A stretch of DNA of 64,000 nucleotides, taken from NCBI GenBank assembly GCA_027946365.1, contig JAPEUQ010000018.1:558001-622000 (forward strand), given 5' to 3'. The translations under genes and the position numbers were made by a program. This DNA is from Kalmusia sp. IMI 367209. Taxonomy: Eukaryota > Ascomycota > Dothideomycetes > Pleosporales > Didymosphaeriaceae. Below are positions 12,423 to 23,430 of this stretch, in pieces (position 1 is the first letter of the stretch; the number at the start of each line of letters is the position of its first letter). The notes beneath the pieces are model-generated. The model saw nothing but the letters and a program-made list of their open reading frames with translations. It did no database searches and was not told the origin of the DNA.

Positions 12423-13007
12423 ATGTCTTCCCTAAAGCTCACGCCTCTCACCTCCCTACACCTCACCACTCACCTCATCCCGTCTCACTCTAACATACCC
12501 AACACCAGCCCGCACTCCCACCCCCTCTACATCTACCGCTCCGCATATCCACCCAGCACCTCCCCTTCAGCTCTCGAATCGCATCTTCCTACTAACGGAA
12601 TCACGCCGCAATGGCGCTACACCATGTACTCTACCACACACTACCACAGCACCACCCACGAAGTGCTCTGCGTACACCAAGGCCGCGCGAAGCTCCTGTT
12701 TGGCGGTGAGCACAATCCAGGAAAGGTAGAGGCAGAGGTGCGAGCCGGAGATGCGATTGTGGTTCCTGCGGGCGTGGGCCATCGATTGGTGGAGGATTAT
12801 GGAGACGGTGGCGGATTCCAGATGGTAGGCAGTTATCCTGAGGGATGCGACTGGGACATGTGCTATGGGAAAGAGGGAGAAGAGGGGAAAGCACAGCGAG
12901 TGAAGGATGTGCCGTGGTTTCGGAAAGACCCGTTGTATGGGGATAACGGGCCGGTATTGTGGAGTAGGGATAAGCTTGAAGAGAGGAGAAGTAAGACTGA
13001 ATTGTGA
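12423..13007 (+). CDS. Cupin-domain protein, YjlB-like
   Basis: Single exon, 194 aa, starting at an ATG in a good context (CTACCATGTC). A single cupin beta-barrel fills residues 60-145: HYHSTTHEVLCVHQGRAKL carries the first metal motif (His-x-His then Glu), and GDAIVVPAGVGHRLV the second with its His. This is followed by FQMVGSYPEGCDWDM, seen in the YjlB family of small cupins. Such proteins usually hold one divalent metal; their reaction is mostly unknown. No signal peptide is seen, so it is probably cytosolic. It is divergently arranged with cullin-1, with no evident functional link. Confidence 0.85.
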   Translation: MSSLKLTPLTSLHLTTHLIPSHSNIPNTSPHSHPLYIYRSAYPPSTSPSALESHLPTNGITPQWRYTMYSTTHYHSTTHEVLCVHQGRAKLLFGGEHNPGKVEAEVRAGDAIVVPAGVGHRLVEDYGDGGGFQMVGSYPEGCDWDMCYGKEGEEGKAQRVKDVPWFRKDPLYGDNGPVLWSRDKLEERRSKTEL

Positions 13008-13892
13008 AAGTCTGGTCTGTTTATGAGATTTGACCGGATACTCTCTATACTTATGCCCAAGAGAGAGATGAACAGTGTCTGCGAATGGAGCACAATCAAA
13101 GCAGTGGGCCTTATATATTCACATCACCGACCAACCGACCCTTACGCTTTACCGCTAGCGCAATAGTTAGATCCTAAAAGTTGGCCTGCATCTCGTCCTT
13201 GGAGATTCTAATTACATTTTCTCAGCTAACGGCATGGGGTCAGCAGAAGTAAATGTAAACATGTCTTTTCCCTTGCCGACGCGTAGCACAGTAACGTGAC
13301 CTATACTGGTATTAAACTACGTAAAGGTAATACCTAGGTAAGTACACGTACTCAATACAGGTATAAAAATAAGCAGATTTCCCTCCTGCTAGTCTATCAT
13401 ATTGCATGCGTCGATTGTTTGAACAAATGCTGTAGGTTGCTTATGTAATAAGCGGGATTTGCACGCGACCTATAGGGAAGAGGGAAGAGTAAAAGGCGCA
13501 GTAAATGATGATCTGTATGGCTCAGCCTTACCCACTGTTCTTTTCAATCCATCCATCGAATTTAGTAAAAAAAAAAATCACGATAAGCCGTATGGCTAGT
13601 ACGCTTCGTCCCCGACCCTACTACTACAGAGGTGCCAATGATGAGTGCCGAAGGGTTTCACAATGCATGCATATGATATGAAGTCTCCATATTTCTGCAA
13701 AGATGACGTGTTCTGAAACTCAGCCTCGCTACAGCTGCCTAGACCATCGTCCTACACCTTTAAATCTAGCTCTCGAAACTCCTCGATAACTTCATGATCT
13801 ATATCCTCTAGGCTTCACCTGAGCAGAGGTTCTTTTTGTGTACTTCTGTTGTTGAACCGCATATTGAAGTAATACACGAATAGTTTTCCGCT
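13008..13892. other. Intergenic
   Basis: AT-richer stretch with no supportable ORF; a T/A-rich run lies near 13564-13580. It forms the upstream region of the ankyrin-repeat gene. Nothing further was recognised. Confidence 0.4.
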
Positions 13893-16800
13893 ATGTTTCC
13901 AAGCTTCTTCGGTGGAGGAAGAAAAGATGAGGTCTCGGATTCTAGGAAAACGCGCCCCTTCAGCTCCACGACGGAAAGTGTATTGATTAACGCCCTAAAA
14001 GAAGGGCGCAGACAAGACATCTCTAAGCTCATCGACGAAGGAGCGCCTATAGATGCCACCGATGACTCTGGACGAACAGCCTTGCATGTCGCAGCAGATA
14101 ATGGGGAAAAGGATATTGTGGCCTTGTTGTTAGATGGGGGTGCCGACTACAGCCTGCAAGACAACGAAGGGGTTTTTGCTATCCACATTGCTGCAGCACG
14201 GGGAGATATACCCGTTTTTCAGCGACTGGTGGATGCCGGTGCCGATGTGCAAGTAGCGGATCGCAACGGTAGCACTCCCCTCCATAGAGCAGCTGAATTA
14301 TGGCAGGGCCAAATCATCCCATACCTAGTCAAAGCGAATGCGAAAGTAAATGCGACCGACAGCGACCAAAATACTCCCCTACATCATTCTGTATATGCCA
14401 GGGCTACGACATATGAGGAGATTGTTGAACTTTCACCATATAGGGATTCGTGGGACTTAAGGGGGGAAGAATATTTTGAACTCGCAGCAGAAAGATGGGT
14501 TACAACAGTTGAGAGACTTGTTGAAGCCCAAGCTGATGTTCACGCGGTCAACAATGACATGATGACTCCATTACACTACACAATGTGCGGACGCAGGCAG
14601 ATGAATAAATATCATAAAGATAGGAACTTGACAGCGCTATTTTACTACGCAGAACGCCGCTTGAATACGATAGCCGAAAGGCTTATTAAAGCACAAGCAG
14701 ATGTGAATACGGTAGATCAGGAAGATAAGACTCCTCTACACTACGCAGTTATGGAAGGAAGCGATGAAATGGTCCATGTGCTTATTGAGGCCCAAGCAAA
14801 TGTGAATGCAGTCGATAAGGATAAGAAGACTCCTCTACACTACGCAGTTATGAAAGGAAGCGATGAAATGGTCCATATGCTTATTGAGGCCCAAGCAAAT
14901 GTGAACGCAGTTGATAAGGATAAGAAGACTCCTCTACATTACGCGGCTAGAAGCTACGATACTCAAAAAGTTGAAAGGCTTATCAAAGCACACGTGGATG
15001 TCAACGCAGCAGATCAGGAAGATAAGACTCCTCTACACTACGCAGCTATGGAAGGAAGCGATAAAATGGTCCATGTGCTTGTCGAGGCCCAAGCAAATGT
15101 GAACGCAGTCGATAAGGATAAGAAGACTCCTCTACACTACGCAGCTATGGAAGGAAGCGATGAAATGGTCCATATGCTTATTGAGGCCCAAGCAAATGTG
15201 AATGCAGTCGATAAGGATAAGAAGACTCCTCTACACTACGCAGTTATGGAAGGAAGCGATGAAATGGTCCATGTGCTTATTGAGGCCCAAGCAAATGTGA
15301 ATGCAGTCGATAAGGATAAGAAGACTCCTCTACATCACGCGGCTAGTAGCTACAATACTCAGAAAGTTGAAAGGCTTATCAAAGCACACGTGGATGTCAA
15401 CGCAGCAGATCAGGAAGATAAGACTCCTCTACACTACGCAGTTATGAAAGGAAGCGATGAAATGGTCCATGTGCTTATCGAGGCCCGAGCAAACGTGAAC
15501 GCAGTTGATAAGGATACGAGGACTCCTCTACACTACGCGGTTAGTGGCAAAAGGATTGAGAAAAGGATTCAGAAAGTTAAAAGGCTCGTTAAAGCACAAG
15601 CAGATGTAAACGTGGCCGACCAGGGAAATAGGACTCCCCTACATTATGCAGTTTTGTATGAGAGAAATGAAATCATCCAACATCTTGTAGGGGCTGGGGC
15701 TAATGTGGAAATTGTCGACAAGAATGGCAAACCTCCGATCTATTACGCGGCCGATTGGAAAAAGATCGGAACTTTTCAATTGCTTCTAAAAGAGGAATTT
15801 CTAAGAGATGATGAAGTCACAGAGATAGTTGAAAGAGCGGCAGGGAATAAGTTTTGTGGGCCAGAAATAGTGACAGTTCTACTTGAAAAGCGAAGCAATG
15901 AGGTTAAAATCACGGAGGACATCGTAAGAACTGCAATAAGGACTAAGCCAAGAGGAATTGAAGTTTTAGAACTCCTGATCAGTCAGCGAGGGGTTGAGAT
16001 TCCCATTATAGAAGAGGTGATGAAAGCTGCAGCAGGCAATAGGAATGGGAGAGGGATTATATCATATTTGCTTGAACAGCGAGGAGATGAGATCAACGTC
16101 ACAGAGGAGGTGATGAAAGCTGCGGCAGGCAATATGGGGGATGGGAAATGGATTATATCATATTTGCTTGAACAGCGAGGCGATGAGATCAACGTCACAG
16201 AGGAGGTGATGAAAGCTGCGGCAGCCAACGGACTGTATGGAGATGTAGTAATGGCTCTACTGCTCGAACAGAGGGAAGGTGAGGTGAAAATCACAAAAGA
16301 TATACTTGATGCAGCGGTTGAGAATTTGGGGGTCGGAAAACGAGTGATAGTATGTCTACTTGATGTTAAGAGGCGGGTACTTGGACCCGATCACCCTGAC
16401 ACGCTGACTGCTATTGATTATCTTGGGCTAGCGCATTGTAAGCGGGTCGAATATCAAGAAGCAGTTATGAATCACTCGGAAGCACGAAAAGGAAGGGAGA
16501 AGATACTTGGGCCCGAGCACGAGGACACACTTACTAGCATGGCCAACCTTGCTTCAGCATTCCGAGGCCAAGGGCTCGAATTGGAAGCCGAAAAGCTGGA
16601 CAAAGAAAGATTGGAGATACAAGAGAGAGTGCGCTATCGAAAGAGCAAGCGCTATGCATTGCTTAGCTCACTATCAGCTGTCGCACAGAACTTTGAACGA
16701 ACAGTCAAGGGAGTCTTAATCACTCTTGGATTGAGAGAGAGCGACATCCCATCCAATCACAAGCGGATTAGGTGGACCGATGTATGTGTCATAATCACAT

Positions 16801-17876
16801 CTCCTAATTTGGTTTGTGCTCACGTATTTTAGCCTGTTGGGCGGAAACTTTTCGATGATTTCGTTGAATGTGAACCCGGTGCATTACAAGCGCTTGAGAG
16901 CCGACTGAAAGGATATACGTATCAAGAGGGAGCGTCTAGAACCACACCAAGTCGTCGAGAGGAGTCCACCCCTACTCGTAACGAAAACGCCTCACACTTA
17001 GCGGGTTCTACGGATTCGCCCAATTATGAGTTGGATACATTTCCGGAACAACTTGATGATTCAGAGGCCGGAAAATTGGAAGAGGCACAAAATATGGCAC
17101 ATGACCGTCCTACGCATCTTATGTGTTCAGTGGTCGACAGGGGTTACGGAAGAGTGCTGCACCAATTGTCCATCGCAGAAATCAAAGACGACAAAGAGCT
17201 TTTCAATACTCTCCGAAAGTTCTACCACGAGGTTAAAAAGAAAAAGCGACCTTTTTGGTATCTGACTACTATTCACAGTATTCACTTCATGAAGGTATAT
17301 CCATCGTTGCCTGACTATGATTATGTTCATCTCTAATGCTCTGATATACAGTTCAGATATGTCAGCAGCGTATATATTGACGTGTTTTGTCACCCCGACC
17401 TTTGTCAATTCCGACCACAGCAGGGACAACAGCAGGAACAACAACTCGGAGAACACTGCAAATGCATTCCTTCCAAGGATGAACCAGGCTACCATTGCCA
17501 CCCACGGCCACCAGACTTCTCTCCACCAATCGGTGTTAATTGCATGATGAACTTCTTTCTTCATCCTGAGACCATATCATCAGACGATAACTGGGTCTTG
17601 AATCAGCTTGCTAAGAGAACTTGTGGAGAGCTGAATGCTATTAGCTCCGTATCTCAACAACACGCATGGGGCATACATTTCAATGACACTTGGGATCTAG
17701 TCAAGATTAGGTGGATTATTGTCATAGTTTTTGTCATCCCCAGCATTGTGTTCGGAATCATGTGGAGTCGTCTTCTGAAGGATGTGCAGGGAGCATTTGG
17801 GATAGCAAGCGTATGGATCGCATGCGCGACGATTTTCATAGGCTGTTTACAGATCCATTTCGGAATGAATAGATAG
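13893..17876 (+). CDS. Ankyrin/TPR repeat protein with C-terminal membrane segments
   Basis: Three exons: 13893-16781, 16833-17294 and 17352-17876, phase 0 at both introns, 1291 aa. Order of parts: about 40 polar residues; ankyrin repeats at roughly 40-640 (consensus TPLHYAAMEGSDEMVHVL); three copies at roughly 690-800 of a different 34-residue unit, each with EEVMKAAAGN and LLEQRGDE; two kinesin-light-chain-type TPRs (GPDHPDTLTA, GPEHEDTLTS) at about 830-910; then a long C-terminal domain with several Cys/His (HPDLCQF, CKCIP, HCHPRPP) and two hydrophobic spans near the end (IRWIIVIVFVIPSIVFGIMW and ASVWIACATIFIGCLQI). The ankyrin and EEVMKAAA repeats are typical of fungal NLR-like and HET-type proteins, but no NACHT, NB-ARC or HET domain is visible here. 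It probably sits in a membrane as a binding platform; that is inference. Confidence 0.8.
14700..15545 (+). repeat. Near-identical 99 bp ankyrin-coding repeats
   Basis: Tandem 99 bp units (33 codons) inside the ankyrin gene. Copies share long identical stretches, for example around aagactcctctacactacgc, and differ at only a few sites. A higher-order pattern is visible: one unit of type TQKVERLIKAH..DQED followed by one to three units of type GSDEMVH..DKDK, repeated. Such low divergence points to recent expansion or ongoing gene conversion; the copy number may be collapsed in an assembly. Confidence 0.85.
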
Positions 17877-18305
17877 CCCTTTTCAAATCTGAATTTACAT
17901 ACTACGCTCACGGACATTTGCCTGAGAGATGGTCAAGAAACAAACAATGTAGAAGCAATTGCGTGACGTAAACTCCGTATTTACTTCTAGATGAGTGAAG
18001 TTATGATATATATCCACTCAATATTTTCGACTTCACTGCGGTTTTGTGTCTACCAAATCTAGCTTTTCAGCCTTATGCCTCCCCTCCCTGGGAACAACGA
18101 AACCACCGAACGGCGGAAGAATATCAGGTACAATCCTCCTCATTACATCATGACTCATGACATACCTATGCTCCACAATGCTCAGCATCATGGACACACT
18201 AAAAGCTAGATGCATTGTAGCAAACATCACTAAATATCATACCAAACTAAAGCTGCCCGAAGACTGTATACGAAATTCGTTCCGTTCTACCCAAAGCGTC
18301 ATTCA
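17877..18305. other. Intergenic
   Basis: 3' side of both flanking genes (convergent). No ORF is supported. Confidence 0.4.
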
Positions 18306-18849
18306 TTAGTTCAGGCCACTAGCTGCAATAATCTGCTCCGCCGTGAACGCCGTCTCGCACCTCAAATACCTCCTCTCACTCACAGTCCTCAGGCCCTGAC
18401 TACACGTAATATCGTGATTAGCTAGTGACCTACAAGTCCCGTAGCTCACATCGTCTAGCCCAACCATCGCATAATCGCGGTCCTTGAAGATGGTTGTCAT
18501 GCACCCGTTAAATCACTCTCCTACATAACAAACAAGGTAGGGTCGGGTAGGGCACAATACTCACTCCAATGCTGAATCGGATCGGTACCACTCCGATTCA
18601 TCTCAAACGTCTCAACACCATCAGCAGTAGGCTGGATACGCCCTCCTTGTCGCCGCTCACGTCATTCTTGTCCTGCCAGAAGGACATCGGATAGTCGAGC
18701 ACGTCGCTGCAGTCAGGCGGTGACAAACAGATGATGTAGGAGTTAAGCGGGCCGTCGTCCGCGTTATTTCCCTCGACAGAATAGCTGTCGAAGTCGGCCT
18801 TGACGCAGGTGAGGGCGGCGAGGGCGATGATAGTTGTAAGGATGGACTT
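18306..18849 (-). pseudogene. Decayed small secreted protein gene
   Basis: On the minus strand a TATATAAAG box (about 18975-18966) is followed by a CA-rich leader and then, without any ATG, a signal-peptide-like run KSILTTIIALAALTCVKA at 18849 and downwards. The mature part (DFDSYSVEGNN, IICLSPPDCSD, SFWQDKND) then shifts frame near the C-run at 18641-18643, after which PTADGVETFEMNRSGTDPIQHW reads on. A GTGAGT...TATGTAG intron (18564-18531) leads to a last exon (FNGCMTTIFKDRDYAMVGLDD ... TAA at 18306) that is preceded in frame by a TGA. There are thus three defects: lost start, frameshift and stop. It has at least six Cys. The family is not recognised. Indel sequencing errors could explain part of this, but hardly all. 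Confidence 0.55.
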
Positions 18850-18965
18850 GTGATCGGAGATTTGGGGGAAGAGATGGATGGGTGTTGTGATTGTTGAAAT
18901 GTCGGACCATGAGGCTGTTTGCTGGCTGAGTGGTTGTGATGTCTCATTTCGCAGGTCGTACGTCG

Positions 18966-18975
18966 TCTTTATATA
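18966..18975 (-). promoter_or_regulatory. TATA box of the secreted-protein pseudogene
   Basis: TATATAAAG on the minus strand, about 120 nt upstream of the signal-peptide-coding stretch and followed by a C/A-rich leader. Confidence 0.45.
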
Positions 18976-20000
18976 CATAGTTCCAGCATTTGGTCATCAC
19001 TCCGATCTTCTTCCATCTCATGAGCTGCAAGACAAACTCCACCTGCCGGAGAGTGCACCTGGAGCTCCTTACGGACGTACTCTGGTAGCTGTGATATTGA
19101 AGGTCTTGGGCCCTCTTGGACGACCCCGTTATAGTGGCCGCGATATTCCTTCTCGTAGTCTGCGCTCGCAGAATTCCTGGGTGACCCATGATGCCGGGAT
19201 CCGTGCGGCTGTCAAACTGTTAATGTGATGCATGTTGGTCTACTGCGGTGTTTCGCGATTCTTTGCGTAGTGGATACAATTCGAATCTTTCAAACATGTA
19301 CTGAATGTAAGTCTCCATTACACCATACAGTACGCTATATGTGCTACCAATTTTCTTCCTACAACTACAAATCCACCCATTAGAATTATTTTTCATAAGC
19401 TTCTCCAAGTGAAGCACTTCAAAAGCTCATAAGTTAATTCGAGCGACGTCAGCTAAGCAGCACTCAGCCCCATAAATACCCGCTTCTTCCACTTGGTCGT
19501 TCATGGAGGAATCCGCGAGGCTGTATACAGAATCTGCGATCTCTCCGTCTAGCGGAAAACACACCGTGTTGACACATCTAGCCCGCTTGGGCGCATGGGT
19601 GGCGATCCACATCGCCTGTTACAAATTACATTCGGTAGTGTTCGTGCACCTTTTTGGACTGATGGTCATGCAGGTGGTGATGTAACGTCGGACATTTGTA
19701 GGGTTGGCGATGATCTGGGGTACGTTTCGGCTCGCACGTGGCGTCTTAACTCGCCTTGGAAGGTAACTGCATGCCAGAATTTATCTCGGCGGACCGCTTA
19801 AAAAAGAGAACACAGACTGGAAGATAAACGAATTTAGAGTATAGTTTCGATTGTCATGAGAAGACCATGTATACAGAAGAGGTTAGAAAAGTACCCAGAC
19901 CCACCGCCGACATCATGACATATGTGTATACAATACGCTTTAAACAAAACTACCACCCATGATATCATACATAAGATTTCCCATCATATCTTTACATGCA
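18976..20000. other. Intergenic
   Basis: No ORF with a domain or consistent splicing was found on either strand. It contains the 3' flank of the Mit_KHE1-like gene. Confidence 0.4.
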
Positions 20001-21052
20001 TTACGACTTCGCATCTTTGTTCGCATCCTTCTCTTGAGCGACCTTGTGAGCTTCGTGGTGAATTCGCTTTTCTGCTTCTTCTAGCGGCTGCAGTACTTCT
20101 TTTGGCAATAAATCTTTCGCTGTCTGCCCTGGTTTGGCCGTTGCTTGTTCCAGCTCGAGCTTCTCCTCTATGAGCTCATCCTTTGCCTTGATAGACTGCT
20201 CGACCTGCTCGACGGCCCGCTCAATCTCCACCTCCATGTCTGGCAGGTGGAATTGTTCGGCAATCAGCTTCCCGTTCCACCGTTGTAGCACCATCGCATC
20301 CTCAGTCCCACCGTTCGTTTGCGTCTCGACGACTCGCGCGACCTCCTCTGCTTGTTCTCTCGTCGGTCGCGGTGCGGCGCGCGAGATCTTGCGGGTTGGG
20401 TACATGAGGCCAGCAGTGTAGACTTCGTCGAGCTCCGAAGATGGGTTTGGTGTGGGTAGATTGTGCTGAAGAAGGAACTCGAGGTGTTTCGAGCCGGTCA
20501 ATGCTTTCCAGTATGAGTATGCGCGGTAGACGAGGTAGAAGAAGGGTAGATTAGGTATCCTGTCAGCGTTAGAATGGACGAAGCCCTTGATCGCAATCTC
20601 ACATACACAGGGACCAGCATAAAGGGCGCTGTGAAGGGCATCGCCACGATGCTCCACACCATCTTGCTCTTGTACATGGCCTGCTTTTCCTGCGCTAGCT
20701 TCTTGAGAATCTCGGGTACCTTCTCTTGCTGCAGATACAAGCCGGGATATATGACCTGGTATTTTTCCTTGCCCTCAACAATGGCAGCCTTCCGCTTCGT
20801 TGTCAGGGCGGGTATGGTCTTGAGCCCCCATTCCTCGAACGGTATCCGCTTGAGGGCCTGATTGCCAGCCAACGTCACCCGCTTCTTCCAGTTGAGGGGC
20901 GCCTTCTCATCTTTTTCCCATGCGACCCAGGTTTCACTCGCCTTGTTGGTGACCTTGTCAAGCAGCGAGCGCTCGCTGGCAGCCTTTTGGTGCAGCTTCT
21001 CGCAGTAGATGAGCGACCGTCGCGTGGAGATGGGGAGGAGGAAGAGACGCAT
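20001..21052 (-). CDS. Mitochondrial K+/H+ exchange-related protein (Mit_KHE1 family)
   Basis: Two exons: 21052-20607 and 20559-20001, phase 2, intron GTATGT...GCTGACAG, 334 aa. The opening MRLFLLPISTRRSLIYCEKL is the hallmark N-terminus of the fungal Mit_KHE1 family (yeast YDL183C-like), whose members are implicated in mitochondrial potassium/proton exchange. Hydrophobic stretches near MVWSIVAMPFTAPFMLVPV and IPNLPFFYLVYRAYSYW suggest one or two inner-membrane spans straddling the intron. The C-terminal 130 residues are highly charged and coiled-coil-like (EVEIERAVEQVEQSIKAKDEL). It is divergent from the Srf1-like gene. Family assignment is confident, biochemical role is from family knowledge only. 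Confidence 0.85.
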
Positions 21053-21562
21053 GACGGGGTGTCGCGGGAGGAAGGTGTTGCAGGTGTTTTACTAAGCGCG
21101 CAATGGCGCAGGTGCGAAGCTTTTCTCAGATACGCTCGGCGTGAAACATGTCGTCGGTGGCGAGGGGGCAATGCGAATGCAAGTTTGGCGAGGCTCGAAA
21201 TGTTGCGGCGGCCGGGAGCTTAGTCGCGCGATGACTTCATGCTGGCTCGCGCGCCCATGCCCTGGATCGACAGCTAATTTCCCTGCGCACCTCGCATGCC
21301 GTGCGACAAACAGCGCCCAGCCCGCCCTTGCTCACCACCACGCAAGAGGAGGCACACGATCGCTCACGATACCTGCAGTATTTCCGCCGGCCAGTGGACC
21401 GAGCATGTCGTCGCGCCTCCTTTACTTCGCGCCCACGTAATCGTCAATTGCTCACCGCCGAGCCGCTTGGGCTGGCGCCCGTTGAGCCCGCGGAGCCCCC
21501 TCGACGGCGGTATCGTCTGTGGAGGGATCCATCGTGACCCAGGCGCAGCCACAGCTTGAGAC
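21053..21562. other. Divergent promoter region (Mit_KHE1-like / Srf1-like)
   Basis: GC-rich 510 bp between two divergent starts; small ORFs only. Confidence 0.45.
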
Positions 21563-22898
21563 ATGGCCGGTACTCCTATGGTCGAAGCTCGCAACGATGG
21601 CTTGTCACCCTTCCTCCACCCTTCGCAGTCCTCTGCCCAGGGCCACAACAACAACAACAACCGCCTCCAGCCATCCCCGATCCCCCCGACCGCCTCGTCG
21701 CTGAGCCTCCAGCGCCCGCTTTCTGCCACTACCCAGGCGTCCTCGAGCCACGAGCGGTCCCTACACGATCAGACGGATGGTGCGGCCAACGTGCGTAAGT
21801 CGCATAGCCATTCCGTCTCCTCCAACCCGCACACGCTGGCGTCGTCACTGTCCAAGGCGAGCACCTCCGCGGCAGAGAGCCCGGACAAGCACCGCATAGC
21901 CCGTACTCTCCCGCCCTGGATCCAGTCTGCCGACGACGAGGATAACGTCGATGCTTCGTCCTCATTGCTCCCCCGCACACCCACCTCGGCCCGTCCGGCC
22001 TCGCACAATTACCTCCCGACGCCCAAGTCGCACGTTCCCGGCCGCAGGTTCGACCATGCCCGCGAGCACGCCCCTGTCACCCCCACGGCGCCGCTCGCCG
22101 AGCAAGCCTCCAATTGGCAGCAGTTCGCCAAAGCATCTAACTATGATCGTGACCGTCCTTCGTCATCGCGCGGCCAGGTTGTAGACGATGACTGGATGAA
22201 GGAGAACATGCCCGACCTCGAGGAGCCCTGGCAGCCCATGGACCAAGAGGACAAGGAACACCTGAAGGGTTTCTGGCTGTTCAACCCACAGAAACGCTCG
22301 AGGATCCACATGGTCCTCATGAATCACCCCATGGTGCCCCTCGCTGTGCGCATGGTGGTGCTTACTTTTTCCGTGCTGGCACTCGCGCTGGCAGGCTCCA
22401 TCTTCCACAAGTCCGACAATCAATCTTGCGAGAATAACTCGTCCACATGGATGGCCGTCATCGTCGACGTGGTCGCCATTGTCTACACTACCTACATTAC
22501 CTACGACGAATACACTTCAAAACCTCTGGGACTGCGTTCTCACTACGCCAAAATGCGTCTTATTTTCCTTGATCTTGGCTTCATTGTTTTCGATTCTGCC
22601 AATCTGAGTCTAGCATTCCAGGCGCTTACCGACGAACGGTGGGCCTGTAGAGATGGCACTGGGCTGGACGATGAGGCGCTCCACTGTCCCTATGTCAAGA
22701 GCATTTGCGTCCGACAGAAGGCGCTCACCGCCACGCTACTAATTGCCTTGATTGCATGGTTAACCACCTTTGCCATAAGCACCATGAGGTATTACAGCCC
22801 TGTCTCACTTAGTTCCCCCCCTGTTTACATTGATCTGCTACACTTTCGATTACAGATGCTGACCACAACCTAGGCTCATCGAACGTGTGGCGAGGTAA
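21563..22898 (+). CDS. Srf1-like membrane protein (putative regulator of phospholipase D)
   Basis: Two exons: 21563-22788 and 22874-22898, 416 aa. The last exon is only 25 nt (joining to RLIERVAR and stop), found by completing the conserved ending after ISTM. The N-terminal 230 residues are Ser/Pro-rich and disordered, with an HNNNNN run. Then comes a four-helix membrane part: VPLAVRMVVLTFSVLALALAG; WMAVIVDVVAIVYTTYITY; MRLIFLDLGFIVFDSANLSLAF; ALTATLLIALIAWLTTFAIS. The segments IFLDLGFIVFDSANLSLAF and WACRDG...C...ICVRQKAL are typical of fungal homologues of yeast Srf1, which regulates Spo14 phospholipase D. The start is the first ATG of the long frame. Confidence 0.75.
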
Positions 22899-23430
22899 CA
22901 CCCACCTACTTTGCTTTCCTTACTTGTATCATTATCCCGTCTGTCCGTATATCTGTCCCGCCGGTTTTCCTACGTCCGCATGCGTGCCGCTTGTCATCTG
23001 CATAGCAAGGCGTTGTTGGTCTCGCACGAATCACGTGATCTGTTTTGTCATCTGTGTTTGCATACTCGGCTGGAATCGCTCCGCTTTAGAAGAAGCTGGA
23101 AAGACCTATGTAGATAGTTGCTCTCGATCCAATAAACTATGCCAGTGTGAGTGGAATTGCTTTGCGAGGTGATGTAATTGTTTCGACAAGGTAGGAGGTG
23201 ATGACTTTGATGGATCACACAGACCTGGATGCTTTGTCGCTCCGTTCGACGTCCATAGCCCGCTATGACAGCCGCTCATACGGCACCGGAAAAGGACAGC
23301 GCTCGAGATCGGCTACCTACGTCTTGACCTTCGTATTGCACACCACGGGGTCATACGCTTTCATAGATGGCTGAACAGATCTACACGTCCTATTCCCATA
23401 CCACCCATAGCACTCACACAGCCCCACCCT
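22899..23430. other. Intergenic between convergent genes
   Basis: 3' flanks of the Srf1-like and TatD genes. Nothing recognised. Confidence 0.4.

Noticed and set aside
14700..15545. Possible CRISPR-like array
   Set aside because: The repeats are 99 bp, in frame, and encode ankyrin units; there are no unique spacers.
15983..16294. Antisense frame with repeated AAAFITSSVTLISSPRCS
   Set aside because: Mirror image of the EEVMKAAA repeats on the coding strand.
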